From assembly GCA_002633005.1 (NCBI GenBank), contig NMRA01000184.1, forward strand, positions 358,328 through 422,327: 64,000 nucleotides of DNA, written 5' to 3'. Positions 53,401 through 62,875 of this stretch are shown one piece after another. The notes beneath the pieces are model-generated. The model made no database searches. It saw only the letters and a list, made by a program, of their open reading frames with translations, and had not been told where the DNA came from. How positions within the stretch are numbered: position 1 is the first letter of the stretch; every line of letters begins with the position of its first letter. The DNA is from Phoronis australis (Eukaryota; Phoronida; Phoronidae). The position numbers were made by a program, and so were the translations under genes.

Positions 53401-56400
53401 AAACAAAAAATGAATTTATTCACTCACGCATAAGACCTTCACCGAAGTGCCCAAAATTTTTTAAAAGGACTAAATTCCTTAACACCCATACATAAAACCT
53501 GACTAAAAATGTCTGTATATTACACAACAAAAACAGCATCACATTCGTCTTCTTCCTCAAATGGAGACCTGCGGTGGGGTTTCAAAAAACCTTTTTCACA
53601 GGTTGCACTCACTGCAGGTGCAAGTTATTTTTTTACACATTCTAAGACTTGTAGAACACTTGACAAAACAACAAGAAAATGTCAACAGACCATGAAAGTT
53701 ATTAAGCAGAAAAGAAAAATTCTCTAGGCACGTAAGTCCTGAAATTGAAGACTGAAGCCCCTTTCACACTGGCTAAAATGCAAACGTTTTCACCAGCACT
53801 TTCACTAACACAGAGAACGCCAATAATGCGATGTGCCACTTTTGCTGGAGCTGAACTGGAGGTTTGAGTTATCCCCAAAACTACTTACATTTTTGGTCCA
53901 ACTTATGTAACCAGACCGCTTACTTTTAGGACACACACCCACAAGGGAAGGAAGCCTGTGATTTTCTCTGAGTTAATCAATTTGTCAGAGAGTGAAGGTG
54001 TTTTTTGACATCAATTTATGATCTAAAAGGGTTTCGATTCACGTGGTCAGAAAATAAACCAACTGCTGGCGAAAATGACCCCTTCATGGACAGCATGTGT
54101 CCAGTTAAAATGCTAGTGTTTTCGCCACTGAACAACTGAGGTGAAAACTCTTGTGTTTTGGACAGTTTGTGAACTGGGCAATAGTGATTAGGAGAGGAGC
54201 ACATTATCCTACTCAACCAGATTCCCCAACTAAGCAGCTTTGAAGAAGGATAAATCTCTAAAAACATATAATTTGGCTGAGAATTAACTTCAGCATGACT
54301 GGATTACAAAGGCAAATGATTACGTAATTGGAGTGACGGAAAATCTCCCTTTGACCACACGCACAAAATATTTCAAACTTTTAATATTTGTATGCTGCAA
54401 GCAATTCATAGATTGTGCAGAATCTCCTCAGATTTTGTTCCCGCGTTTCACACGTTCACAAGAGCAGGTATATTACTAAGACATTAGTTCCCAGCACATA
54501 CTTAAATATGGCATTTACATGACAAATGTTTAGCAATGTCTATAGATGGCATACATAGGTTATGTCCATTACAACACTAATCATTGGTCATGATTTCAAA
54601 GACTCGACCAAATGTGTCTCCAGTGTCAGGCAATGGCACACTGATCTTTCAAACTCAGACGACATGGAACATTAATATCATAAATCCATAGCAAGCCTCC
54701 AGTAAATATTATATCACTGACGCACATAACCACAATGATTCTTAACAGTTGGTACAGCTTAAAACTCAAGAGCCGGGACAAGGCATAAAAAGAATGACAT
54801 AATGTACAAAGACTCCATTTCCGTAATAAAACTCTTGACGACAAATCCCCCTCAGGTGGGCAGTAGAGGAATGAATGTACATGGATGAATCAACCAAAAT
54901 CTGTGGAACTCTTAAATAGCCACTGTTGCCAAACATGGCATTTCCGTTGGACACAATTAAACCTATTTTTTCACACCTTATTAACGAACACCTGAATCAA
55001 GCTATACCTGATACAAAGCTACATGTTTACAAAATCTATGTCCCACTCAGTACATACGATTGAAAGAAAACAAAGGCCTATGAATAGCTAGCTGTATGCT
55101 CTACTCTGACCCAAAAAGCGAACTTCATAGGAAAGCTATGCGTAATGATAATATTATTCCTGCTTGAAGAAGGCAAAACAATGCTTAGAAAAGATGAAAC
55201 CATAGCATTATGTAGGCCCGCTTAGCACAGATCTGTGTTTGATGGGTATTACACTTGTGTCCCACTTGCTAAATTCCTAAGAAATTGCTAACTATATGAA
55301 TGGTCAGTGCACTTTCTTCTAAATCAAGTTCCACCAGTGATAATACTCCTATTTCACAAAAACAACTCCAGTCTGTCTGGGCACCAAACTCTTTTGATCT
55401 TTGATTAGTCAGCCAGACAAAATATGATTTTTATCAGTAAAATCTTTTTATTCACGAGAACTGATGTGTGCTGGTTTCTTCAAAAGCCACCATTCTAATT
55501 ACAGAGAAGTTGTAACAAAAGGCTCTATTGCCAGTTTTCTGAAGGTTTGCTGGGTATCTGTTTGAACAAAGACGCAATTCTTTTCAGGAGAAACTAAAAT
55601 ATTGCATAGCTGTCAATCTATTGTTGCTGAGAATCAATAAGGGCCAATGGTAGTAGAGATAATTTACAGCACTAGTGTGTTCCAAAGGGGCATGCAATGA
55701 AGAAATTAAATCAATTTCATCAATTTCTTTAACTGGTACAGAAATAAGAGAAAGGTAAGAATATGACGAGTCTCAATTATAATTTGATAACTTGGTAAAA
55801 GTTTGATTAAAGGAAAGGGATAATCACGACATATTGGCAGGGAGCTGGTTTGTCCACTTGAGAGGACTACACTAGTACCATGCCTCAATGAATATTATAA
55901 ACCAAATCATTACATCAAAGAGGCATTTCACAATGAGGTCCAGACATCCACACATGGTGTTTTGGAGGAGTTGACTGGTCCAATTTTGGACTGAAGTTAT
56001 AAATCGGTAAATAAAACAACAAGAATGGATCAACTGAAATTTGAAATTTTCGGAGGTAACAACTTCCTTTATCAACAAAAACAGAAATAAAGTAAAATCA
56101 AACACGAAATGACAATTGACATATAAGATATGGTGTAATGAAAATGATACATTTTTGCGTAAAAAATTCAATGACATATTTTAAGTTTTTATGTTCAATC
56201 CATGAGGTTCTATTGTATTCAGTTTGTCTATCCAATATTGTTCTCTTTTAAGTCTGTGAGGGGTACTGGGGTGTTGGAGTTTTTCTATTATTTGTACAGA
56301 AAGATCTTGAATATTATGGTTTTTGGAATTGAAATGATTACCTACAGTATCAGAAATGTTTTTATGTATTATGTTAAATCTATGATTACGAAACCGAGTT

Positions 56401-58757
56401 TGTAGATTATGTTGAGTTTGTCCTACGTATTGGATAGAACATTTTTTACAAGTTANNNNNNNNNNNNNNNNNNNNNNNNNNNNNNNNNNNNNNNNNNNNN
56501 NNNNNNNNNNNNNNNNNNNNNNNNNNNNNNNNNNNNNNNNNNNNNNNNNNNNNNNNNNNNNNNNNNNNNNNNNNNNNNNNNNNNNNNNNNNNNNNNNNNN
56601 NNNNNNNNNNNNNNNNNNNNNNNNNNNNNNNNNNNAGCACGGAAAGACCGTCACTCAAAACTCATCGTTCACGAAACCAAATCCATACGAAATCAGATGT
56701 AGATCAAATCACACAGACAATTTCTGATCTATGATACACATGCTTACAATTATTCTGCAACATTTACAGCGAAAGATATTATGAATTTATAACCAGTGGC
56801 ATTGCCAAAGGCAACAGTGTATATGAAATTGAGTTGTCTACCAACAAGCCCACGAAAGGTAGCTTTTAAGTGATGCATTTCTATAACATGGTCACTAGTT
56901 TTAAACTCAAACTGCATTGTCAGGTTAACAGTCCTTACTCCCATGACAATTTAAACATGAATAAATGACATTTTAAGTCATCCAAAAATTAAGCAAATAT
57001 TAATAATTCCACGTAACAAACCTTTTGTGTCATTTTGAGGTACGGTAACATAACAGGGTATATTAATTCTTAAGAAATGGAATTTTGTCTCGTTCTAGAA
57101 TTTCTGCCTGGGCCCAGTCATTTTGTGTCGGAGAAACAAACCAAGTCAACAAATAGTTCAAGCTACCGCCAGCTACATAATGTATACCTAAAGGATTAGG
57201 GTCCAGAATATTTGTGCGCTAGACTGCAATGTGTACTTGGCTGGGCAAAATCCAAAATGGTGGACGAAAAAAGGGAACCTCAAAGGGAAGTGAACAATAT
57301 GAAAACAAAGATGAATCTTCACACACAAATAGGATGAAATATGAATCTAAGCCTGTAACAACTTGGATTTTTTGACTTTTATACCCCCTCTCCCCACAGT
57401 AGGTACTGGAAATTTTAGAAGCAGTCTGCTATGTATCTCATTTGCTCGAGTGATCATTTTCCTTTTGAAGTGTACCCATCACAGCAGGCAAAGTCTGGCT
57501 GGATTAACACTAAGTTCCTGCCTGAATAATTGGATTTTACTTGACGCTGGGCCATACATTCATTGAAGAAACTCATGGTTTTTAAACAAAAGGAAATGTA
57601 CGAATAAAAAATGCCAATATAACTATGGTAACTTTTTTAAAAACACGGTGTTTGTTCACGCTCTCAAATACATACTTGAGAAAGATCACGATTTTAATCC
57701 TCAAAGTTTGTATCAATAGATGCCAAGTTTGTCGAGAAGGAGAGAGTAATGTATATTGCCAGTTATTGTCCTTTGAATAGTGTAATATTTAACTAATATT
57801 TGTTCAGCCAACATTTTCAGGGCTTTAGTTTTCAATACACAGCAAATAAAGGCAACTCTGTATGTTTGCGTATCAGAATAGACCAAAACTGAGTGGAAAT
57901 TTGATGACCTCTGTCCCATGGTTTAGAGCTTTGGATCCTAGACATTAGATGTCTATGCTTTGGACTAAAACAACAGTTTATCACACAAGCACAGAAAACT
58001 GAAGCAATTCTGATATCAAACATTTTTTTTCAGTGTGTTGTTACTTATCAAATTTTAAATTCAAATGCTGAGAAGTTGATCCACTATAATAAGCGAAAAT
58101 GTTCAATTCCACAGGCCTAAAACCTTTTTTCTTTACCTAATCAAAATCTTGACGAACTGCAGCAAGTTTTCAGTGCTTTGGAAATTATGAATTCGCCTAT
58201 ATACCTTCAACCAAAAGATTTTTAAGAAGAGTGTTAACTACTTCATAAATCAAAATTTAAATCAGGGGACATTTTGTATCTCGATGAACCCCCTACCAAA
58301 CGATTCTGAAACAGTGAAAGGTCCCGAATCCAGGGATGGACAATGTAGTCTGTAGACGAATGCCGAATAAAGCCTAAACAATTTCAATTTCTCCTTAAGA
58401 CAGAAGAATAATTTCTGATAAGGGACAAAACTATAATTTTATGTTATTAAGTTCCAAAGAAAATTAACACTTCTAAATTTCATAAACCTCGGAAAGCACT
58501 GCAAAACAAGTGGGCATTACATTGGAGCATAGCGCACCTGTGCGAGTAACGTTTCAACATCGGTTGCTCATACATCAAAAACTTACTCGAACAAAGTGAT
58601 CATTTCATCAGGAAAATATTGAAAATGAGTTCTAAAAAAATCTGAGATTATTCGCGATTCAGTACTTACCTTGCTCGGCGTTAACTAAGGTAAATATTCC
58701 ATATAATATCCAAAGAACGGGAAGGCTCCCACAACACGTCCGCACTCTTCTCGCCAT
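14172..58757 (-). CDS. EPH: Eph receptor tyrosine kinase, complete gene span (16 coding exons)
   Basis: Sixteen exons join in frame from ATG 58757 to the stop at 14174-14172, giving 1010 aa, or 995 aa if the 45-bp exon 10 is skipped. Order: signal peptide (1-27), ephrin-binding domain (about 30-205), Cys-rich region (210-331), two fibronectin III domains (333-432 and 436-530), one transmembrane helix (about 545-566), juxtamembrane region with the two conserved tyrosines in [11 protein letters not shown], tyrosine kinase (Gly loop GGGEFGDV, VAIK Lys 678, HRDLAARN at 769-776, DFG 789-791), SAM domain (about 925-990), and C-terminus GFLV, a possible PDZ ligand. All catalytic residues are present, so it should be an active receptor for membrane-bound ephrins in cell-contact signalling. 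It is a typical invertebrate Eph; I cannot assign it to the vertebrate A or B class. Introns run from 333 bp to 13.7 kb, the largest being introns 1 and 2. Introns 4 and 6-15 (333-2297 bp) show nothing beyond unique AT-rich sequence. Confidence 0.95.
15094..15236 (-). CDS. EPH: Eph exon 15: end of kinase domain
   Basis: The 143-bp exon encodes [20 protein letters not shown] and RPKF, the end of the kinase C-lobe, then the linker to the SAM domain. Donor is CCAAG|GTACTA. Confidence 0.94.
15720..16028 (-). CDS. EPH: Eph exon 14: catalytic and activation loops
   Basis: The 309-bp exon (phase 0-0) encodes [21 protein letters not shown], the activation-loop tyrosine in [34 protein letters not shown] and [17 protein letters not shown]. 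Every catalytic residue expected of a tyrosine kinase is present. Confidence 0.96.
16362..16460 (-). CDS. EPH: Eph exon 13: kinase C-lobe helix E to HR of HRD
   Basis: The 99-bp exon (phase 0-0, acceptor TTCACAG, donor AGG|GTATGT) encodes [20 protein letters not shown] and GYVHR. It supplies the first two residues of the catalytic HRD motif. Confidence 0.93.
17079..17326 (-). CDS. EPH: Eph exon 12: kinase N-lobe
   Basis: The 248-bp exon continues the Gly loop ([11 protein letters not shown]). It encodes VAIKTLKPG with the ATP-binding Lys, the helix-C segment [20 protein letters not shown], and the hinge [16 protein letters not shown]. It ends in phase 0 before GTAGGC. Confidence 0.95.
17937..18080 (-). 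CDS. EPH: Eph exon 11: juxtamembrane tyrosines and start of kinase
   Basis: The 144-bp exon has acceptor GTTACAG and donor GGAG|GTATGT. It encodes [18 protein letters not shown], with the two conserved juxtamembrane tyrosines that hold the kinase inactive until phosphorylated. It then reads IESVIGGG, the start of the Gly-rich loop. Confidence 0.95.
18954..18998 (-). CDS. EPH: Eph exon 10: 45-bp juxtamembrane cassette mini-exon (probably alternative)
   Basis: The acceptor CTAACAG and donor GTAAGTAT flank a 45-bp exon encoding [15 protein letters not shown]. It enters and leaves in the same phase (1-1), so including or skipping it keeps the frame. Exon 9 joins exon 11 equally well. It is a proline-rich insert before the regulatory tyrosines. 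Transcript evidence is needed to show it is used. Confidence 0.65.
21296..21363 (-). CDS. EPH: Eph exon 9: proximal juxtamembrane segment
   Basis: The 68-bp exon lies between acceptor TTACAG and donor GTATGTT. It encodes [20 protein letters not shown] and NGE just inside the membrane. Its phases (one base completing Arg, one leftover G) fit both exon 10 and exon 11. Confidence 0.85.
21997..22190 (-). CDS. EPH: Eph exon 8: end of FN3-2 and transmembrane helix
   Basis: The 194-bp exon begins [16 protein letters not shown] (end of FN3-2). A Thr/Ser/Pro stalk follows, then a hydrophobic helix ([15 protein letters not shown] and following Ile/Val residues) stopped by LRR. It ends with two leftover bases. 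Confidence 0.93.
23265..23473 (-). CDS. EPH: Eph exon 7: fibronectin III domain 2
   Basis: The 209-bp exon has acceptor CCTCTAG and donor ATG|GTAAGT. It encodes [20 protein letters not shown] and [10 protein letters not shown], the body of FN3-2, and ends in phase 0. Confidence 0.93.
25399..25526 (-). CDS. EPH: Eph exon 6: second half of fibronectin III domain 1
   Basis: The 128-bp exon encodes [20 protein letters not shown] and ends in TTVHA before donor GTAAGA. As I recall, vertebrate Eph genes encode FN3-1 in one exon, so this domain is split by an extra intron here. Confidence 0.92.
26050..26130 (-). repeat. Possible degenerate tRNA-derived SINE fragment
   Basis: On the minus strand, GGGGTTAAAATCCC resembles an RNA polymerase III B box (GGTTCAAATCC). 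It is preceded by a GC-rich CGACGACCACCGAGA stretch unlike the surrounding intron. No clear A box is visible. Confidence 0.25.
26823..26844 (+). repeat. Perfect 9-bp stem with UUCG tetraloop
   Basis: AATTGACAC pairs with GTGTCAATT around TTCG. The C(UUCG)G closing pair would make an unusually stable RNA hairpin if the plus strand were transcribed. The host Eph intron is transcribed from the minus strand, where the loop reads CGAA. Confidence 0.5.
26990..27015. repeat. Short tandem repeat GATAATTTG, almost three copies
   Basis: GATAATTTG repeats at 26990 and 26999, with a partial third copy at 27008. It is a minor microsatellite in Eph intron 5. Confidence 0.7.
28965..29145 (-). CDS. EPH: Eph exon 5: first half of fibronectin III domain 1
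   Basis: The 181-bp exon begins by completing a Gln and then reads [39 protein letters not shown], the classic Eph FN3-1 opening. Donor is CTAAG|GTGAGT. Confidence 0.93.
30654..30809 (-). CDS. EPH: Eph exon 4: Cys-rich / EGF-like region
   Basis: The exon is exactly 156 bp, the size I recall for the equivalent vertebrate Eph exon. It encodes [19 protein letters not shown] and [11 protein letters not shown]. Acceptor is ATTACAG and donor CAC|GTAAGT, with phases matching exons 3 and 5. Confidence 0.93.
30810..35789. other. Eph intron 3: non-coding, one repeat cluster
   Basis: Apart from the G/C-run repeat at 30969-31105, I see only unique AT-rich intronic sequence. Open frames such as 31858-32181 on the minus strand lack domains and splice context. 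Confidence 0.6.
30969..31105. repeat. Two-unit repeat with AGCACTGAAA and G/C runs
   Basis: Two related units of about 60-70 bases each contain GCACTGAAA(A/T)AAGTGGGGG followed by an AGCCCCCC block and a GTGC end. The composition contrasts sharply with the flanking intron and suggests a decayed, internally duplicated mobile element. Confidence 0.45.
35790..36462 (-). CDS. EPH: Eph exon 3: ephrin-binding domain and start of Cys-rich region
   Basis: The 673-bp exon has acceptor TTTTCCAG and donor CAC|GTAAGT. It encodes most of the ligand-binding jelly-roll, including the [29 protein letters not shown] and VYHVRCPE segments that match conserved Eph positions. It then covers the first Cys-rich part (CLNSGGW...CACMPGFEP). 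The cysteines that pair in Eph ectodomains are present. Confidence 0.95.
37482..39230. repeat. Near-identical direct duplication, probably two haplotypes placed in tandem
   Basis: 37482-37918 matches 38222-38657, and 37919-38219 matches 38932-39230, with only scattered substitutions and small indels. A single N at 38221 sits exactly at the join. The second copy carries 274 extra bases (38658-38931). The pattern looks like two allelic contigs scaffolded side by side rather than a biological tandem duplication. Confidence 0.8.
38221..38221. other. One-base assembly gap
   Basis: A lone N lies at the exact boundary of the duplicated block, marking a contig or scaffold join. Confidence 0.95.
38768..39234. 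mobile_element. Miniature inverted-repeat transposon, copy 1
   Basis: It starts CCCTTTCATACTAA and ends with the exact reverse complement TTAGTATGAAAGGG. It has no coding capacity. The interior aligns along its length with the element at 47353-47847 (shared GGAGCATCGA, GGGCCACTG, TTCTCAAATTGTC). A truncated right half lies at 37919-38219. I could not identify a target-site duplication, so the superfamily is undetermined. Confidence 0.75.
45715..45800. repeat. Tandem duplication of a 43-bp unit
   Basis: The 43 bases from 45715 to 45757 (starting CAGTTCTTGGACGGACAG) are repeated immediately at 45758-45800 without visible change. It could be a recent slippage event or a small assembly artefact. 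Confidence 0.85.
47353..47847. mobile_element. Miniature inverted-repeat transposon, copy 2
   Basis: It begins GCCCTTTCATACTAAC and ends GTTAGTACGAAAGGGC, inverted repeats of 16 bp with one mismatch. It is 495 bp, non-coding, and related throughout to copy 1 but clearly diverged, so the family is not brand new in this genome. Confidence 0.75.
48491..48523. repeat. Tandem duplication of a 17-bp unit
   Basis: CTAGTGCAATGTTCACA at 48491-48507 is followed at once by the same bases, with the last one changed. Confidence 0.8.
49159..49222 (+). repeat. tRNA-like sequence, probably SINE head or tRNA relic
   Basis: CTCTGTCAGTAAAGTG (49163-49178) resembles an A box. GTTTGGCTGCAATGCAAGA has the spacing and shape of an anticodon arm. 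GGTTTGATTCT (49203-49213) resembles a B box. Several tRNA-invariant bases are changed and no acceptor stem closes, so it is more likely a tRNA-derived SINE or pseudogene than a working tRNA. Confidence 0.5.
50145..50221 (-). CDS. EPH: Eph exon 2: start of ephrin-binding domain
   Basis: The 77-bp exon has acceptor TTTCAG and donor TCG|GTGAGT. It encodes [16 protein letters not shown], the conserved first strand of the Eph ligand-binding domain (family form: DTT...GW.TY), and ends in phase 0. Confidence 0.9.
51363..51525. repeat. Imperfect tandem repeat, period about 88 bp
   Basis: Two units share AGCCAT(G/A)CAG, TTATCTGA and TGGTTTCT(C/T)TAGATTTTT in the same order. They are diverged, so the duplication is old. 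Confidence 0.5.
53757..54179. repeat. Possible decayed inverted-repeat element
   Basis: GCCCCTTTCACACTGGC at the left roughly mirrors GACAGTTTGTGAACTGGGC at the right, with several mismatches. The GCCC...TTCACA ends recall small transposons common in invertebrates. The evidence is weak. Confidence 0.25.
56181..56455 (-). mobile_element. Penelope-like retroelement fragment: C-terminal GIY-YIG endonuclease domain
   Basis: A minus-strand frame emerging from the sequence gap encodes a CKKC pair, then [20 protein letters not shown], the GIY-YIG core (YVG, catalytic-type Arg in RF..H). It continues through [20 protein letters not shown], the Glu- and Asn-containing end of such domains, to a TAA at 56183-56181. 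This domain at the C-terminus is typical of endonuclease-bearing Penelope-like elements. The reverse transcriptase part is lost in, or beyond, the gap. The fragment is in the same orientation as the Eph gene and lies within its intron 1. Confidence 0.7.
56456..56635. other. Assembly gap of 180 N
   Basis: A run of N directly abuts the Penelope-like fragment. The repeat probably broke the assembly. Confidence 0.99.
58670..58757 (-). CDS. EPH: Eph exon 1: start codon and signal peptide
   Basis: The exon encodes [20 protein letters not shown] and then IFTLVNAEQ: a basic start, a hydrophobic core and a likely cleavage after NA. The 88-bp exon ends with one leftover G before a GTAAGT donor. The G joins TA of exon 2 to give Val of the family phrase VNLTDTT. 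This is the only start that yields a signal peptide in frame. Confidence 0.88.
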
Positions 58758-58900
58758 TTCCACTATCTGCTTCGACCTCGCGCATGCGTACTCGACCTCA
58801 TGAATAATTAAGCAGGTGATTCTAGTCCTAGTGGTTCTTTTCAGAGGAGAGAAGGTGTAATGGCCTGTCTTTTGTGAACGGAGCAGTGGTCAATTGAATC
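58758..58900 (-). promoter_or_regulatory. Probable Eph promoter / 5' UTR
   Basis: The region just upstream of the Eph start is richer in CpG than its surroundings. It holds GCGCATGCGT at 58780-58789, close to the palindromic NRF1 site (GCGCATGCGC), about 25 bases before the ATG. The transcription start is not determinable. Confidence 0.4.
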
Positions 58901-61900
58901 ATTAGACTGGACGAAATTAAGTCATTTACCTGTAGACGGCCATCGACAACTCATTGTTGGAGCAGATAAATGTCGTTAAAAAGACAAGATTGATTCAAAA
59001 ATTGGCTCAAAGGTGAATCACCTGGGGGAAATGTTTTTGGCTATTACATAATCCACATCGTAACGCTGTCAAATGTAATTATTTATTTCCATGTTAAATA
59101 AATTTGACACAATAAACAGGACACGCAGAAGCTTGAGATCAATATTAGTTACATGATACCCAATGATTTGTTGGTAACAGGGCGCCAAATTATTGGCTAA
59201 AATTGAATAAGATGTAAGTCACCAGTAGAAAATTAAACTACAATTTGACCAAGATATTAATGAATTTATTGCATGTGTCTATGACGTAGTTGTGATAAAT
59301 AACTATTTCCCGAATGAAAATCAACATCAGTCAAAATTCTAATCGCTAAATCAGAAAAGCCAGTTTGACCTTTTGAAATAAAAAAAAATCAGACGACTGT
59401 ATCATTTATTTCAAGGCATATTATAACGACTCGGTTATAGCATTATCTGGCAAATGTCACGTTCTGTCGTCATCAAGCGTTGAGCAAGCCCAAATCAGTG
59501 TAAGTCAATCTAAAAGGCCAATCGCTGAAATAAAAATGGACAAGATTTTAACGTATTTCGACCAGTGGTAAACACTTTTCCTGAAAACCACCAGTTTGTT
59601 TTTCTTTTGGTTAATGAACACTAAACCCATCACCTGGTTTTCTAAAGATCTTTTCACGTTCCCTTGCATTAGAACTTTCAATTGTTCAACGATTTCAGGG
59701 CTTTGAATAGACGTGGATATTCGTATTTATCCAACGCACACGAGGCGCTAATGCTTCTAACTTTGAAGATTTGTTTTCGTATTGTGACACGGAGCTATTC
59801 AGCTGTTTCTGTGCGCACCATTCTTTGATGAGTAAAAAAAACTTTCACTAGTTGATTTCTAAAAGATATTTGTAACGTAGGAGTTGACTATTGTGGATTT
59901 TACGTAGAACACCTCTAACACGTGTGTATATGCAAACAAACGATTGGTTGAACATTTTGGATCGAGTGAAATTTATTTAAGTTAGGAATAGATAATTTAT
60001 CTATTCAACAAGCAGAAAGTTTTTAATATGCAACTCATTTTCATTGACTGTAAAGAAAGAGAAAACAAATGTTTGATTTTTAATCAAGGGATAAAGAAGT
60101 GGCATAGAGTTACTGTGGCCAGTCTACGTGCAAACAGAGTCTCAAATTACTGCCAAAACACTATCGATTCGATACATTGCATTGCAACTAAATATTGATT
60201 TTCATTGTTTATCACACAATATCTCGGGGGATTTATACGATTTTCAACTTTCTTATTGGTTCTGAAATTTCCCACTAATGGGTCACGTTGTCTCCGTAGT
60301 TAACCTGTGAATGCTTGTATTTACTCTTCAAGGAAATATGATTCAATGGCACCTCTCTGCAGTGTGTTGACACGCTTCAGCAACACGGCACCTTTTATTT
60401 GCACTTCTAAAATTTTCTGTTCGTAAAAGTGAAAATTTATTGTGATTGGAAGCAATTGCAGGGTTCGGGTTATTGATTTCAGCGCCGGCTTTATTATGAA
60501 CGCACTTTGCTTCCTAACAAATGAAAATTATTTTTATGGCTTTCTAACTCCCGCGGTTGTTGCTGAGTCAACACATGTGAACTGGCAAATATCACTCTGC
60601 GCAGGTGATCACCACTAATAGAAAAGGCGAATAAAGTTAAATATTTGCCAATTATTTTATATAGAAAAAATATCAATTAGGAAGAGCACGTGAGAATAAA
60701 AGATCGTATTTTTGAAAAGTGGGAGCCAGAAAATAACCATTACTACCTTGGCGACAAGAACGTGGGTGAGGTAATTGACCAATTCTCTGAAGGGGATTCA
60801 TACATTTTCCTGTGTGTTTTGTAAAGGCGAGAAAACAACATTTCTATTTAATGTCAATTGAAAATGACGTGACACCCAAGTTCTTACACTCACAAGTTCC
60901 TCAGCCAATAAAGATGATGTTATCCAGTAACACCAGCGTGATAAACTGAACTAACGTGTGATACAGGTTGCAGAGGCGGGTCTACGGGGGTTCAGGAGGT
61001 TTAACCTCCCCTGGACAGAATCAAAAATAAAAATTAAAAAAATAGGAAACGAAATCAGCTACAAAAACAAAAAAAAAATCCCCTACCGACCTCCCCCTGC
61101 TCGGAGCTACACGCCTCGGATTCGTGCGGTTCCTAACTCCACACCCTTGCTGAAAACGTAGATCTGCCACTATATTAAGGCGCTATGTATTAAAACTACT
61201 ATAATTCCTTTACTTTTGTCTACTTAGAAAACAGCATGAGTTTTGTCAGCCGAAAAATATCGCTAAAATTAAATATTTCACGAGATACGAATGAATACAA
61301 AATTTACATAAAAACCTGGATGTATGAAGTTCATGAATCATATACAATGCAGTGGGTTTTTAGGGTTTGCGAACACTGAAAATTTAATTTTTATTCTAAA
61401 CATAGGACCGTGAGCGTAAGTATAAAACAAATGAGTGTTTTTGGTAATGAGAAATGCAGAACTGGAGAGTGTCTAAAATAACGGAAATGCCTTCCAAACA
61501 GAAAATTCCCTCTATTTAATAAAAATGTCATTTCCTTACTTTTTTAGACTTATTTTAGCATCCGAAAGTGAAGAAGTCCTCGTCAATTGAATAATTGTGA
61601 CGGTACTTATTTTTACCACACGGAGCGTGATTTTTACAATTAAAATGTTTATTCCAATTCTCCTCATCATAGAACACATGCAACCCAACAATAACAAATT
61701 CTCGAGTTCATTTTACGCTTTTCCCTTGTTTCATACAGACCTCAACCTCTATTATATGTTTTTAGGTACACTTGAACCCCACGACACGAGAACCCTTTTT
61801 ACCGTGACTTCTGCTATCAGATGTTTCATTTAGGACAGCGTGGAGATGTCGTACGTATTTTCAACCTAAAGTAAACTTTTTAACCACCAAGGGATAGCAC

Positions 61901-62875
61901 GGAGACCACAAAGTAAATTCTGGTCACGACATGAAATGCATACCAGGACCATTCAAACAATTAGCCGAAAGTGTCCTTGTCGTGAGAATTAAAAAATTCA
62001 CAATCAAGATGGGTTGTTTGATGTTTAACACAAGAAAGGCATGCACAAACAATAAGTGTGACAGGTATGTAGTTTTGAGCCGTATTTTTTCTAAATGCAC
62101 TAGGTGAAGTGTAAAAATTGCAAGCATCGACTTGTAGTTTTGTGATATTTTTTCTAAATCAATCCGCTAGATGAAGTGTTAATTAATTTTACATGCCACA
62201 TGCTGTCTTCTGTGATGGTAACGCTGGTGCAAACTGTTTCTACAAATGCGTTTTGATATTTCATTTTTAACGTGAGTTTAGTCTCACAGTATTTAATGCA
62301 CGCACACTCACTAAAGCACGTGTAAATTACCGTTTATAATTTAAAATGATTAACGGTTGAATGAAACATTTATTACGTCAGTAATGGGTCGACGTTTTAC
62401 GCGGATATAGGCTCTAACCGGCTTGACTTGCAGACTGTGCAGAAGAGGAACACAAATACGTAATTTAAAGTTCGTTAGGTACAACTGTTGTGGTCAGCTT
62501 TGGTTATGCAAAGCAAATATATACATTGTCTTTAATAAGCAGTGACTTGTGAGGTTTCATACACTTGAAAACAATACCGCATATACTAGCTCTACAAATA
62601 ATCAGTAGCTAGAGTCATTGTGGAACGGGTGACAGATGGATTTGTCCTGACAGACTGGTGTGCATTACGGTGGTAAAAAGATTGTTTTATTTATATGACA
62701 TGTTCAAGGATGTTTATTTCAGGCGCGAAGAGGTTCAACGCCACCGGTCAGTGTTCAAAAGTGTCAACTTTAACAAGCGCCATGGGTCACTGGTTTCTTC
62801 ACACAAACATGCCGATTCTTTGTCAAGAATAACACGAATCTTTCATTAGAACGAATACGTTTTACTGCTTTAGGA
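58901..62875. other. Region upstream of the Eph gene, no gene recognised
   Basis: Sequence is AT-rich with no convincing exon on either strand. The only structured item found is the 194-bp inverted-repeat element at 60975-61168. Confidence 0.55.
60975..61168. mobile_element. Small inverted-repeat element of 194 bp
   Basis: GGCGGGTCTACG at 60975-60986 is mirrored by CGTAGATCTGCC at 61157-61168 (two mismatches). The interior has the palindrome-like AGGTTTAACCT, an A-rich centre and a CCTCCCCCTGC block. It is non-coding, and a miniature transposon is the likeliest reading. Confidence 0.5.

Larger units (their letters stand above)
50222..58669. other. Eph intron 1 (8.4 kb): repeats, no gene
   Basis: It contains an imperfect tandem repeat at 51363-51525, a weak inverted-repeat element at 53757-54179, a Penelope-like fragment and a 180-base gap (56456-56635). 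The rest looks unique and non-coding. Confidence 0.6.
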
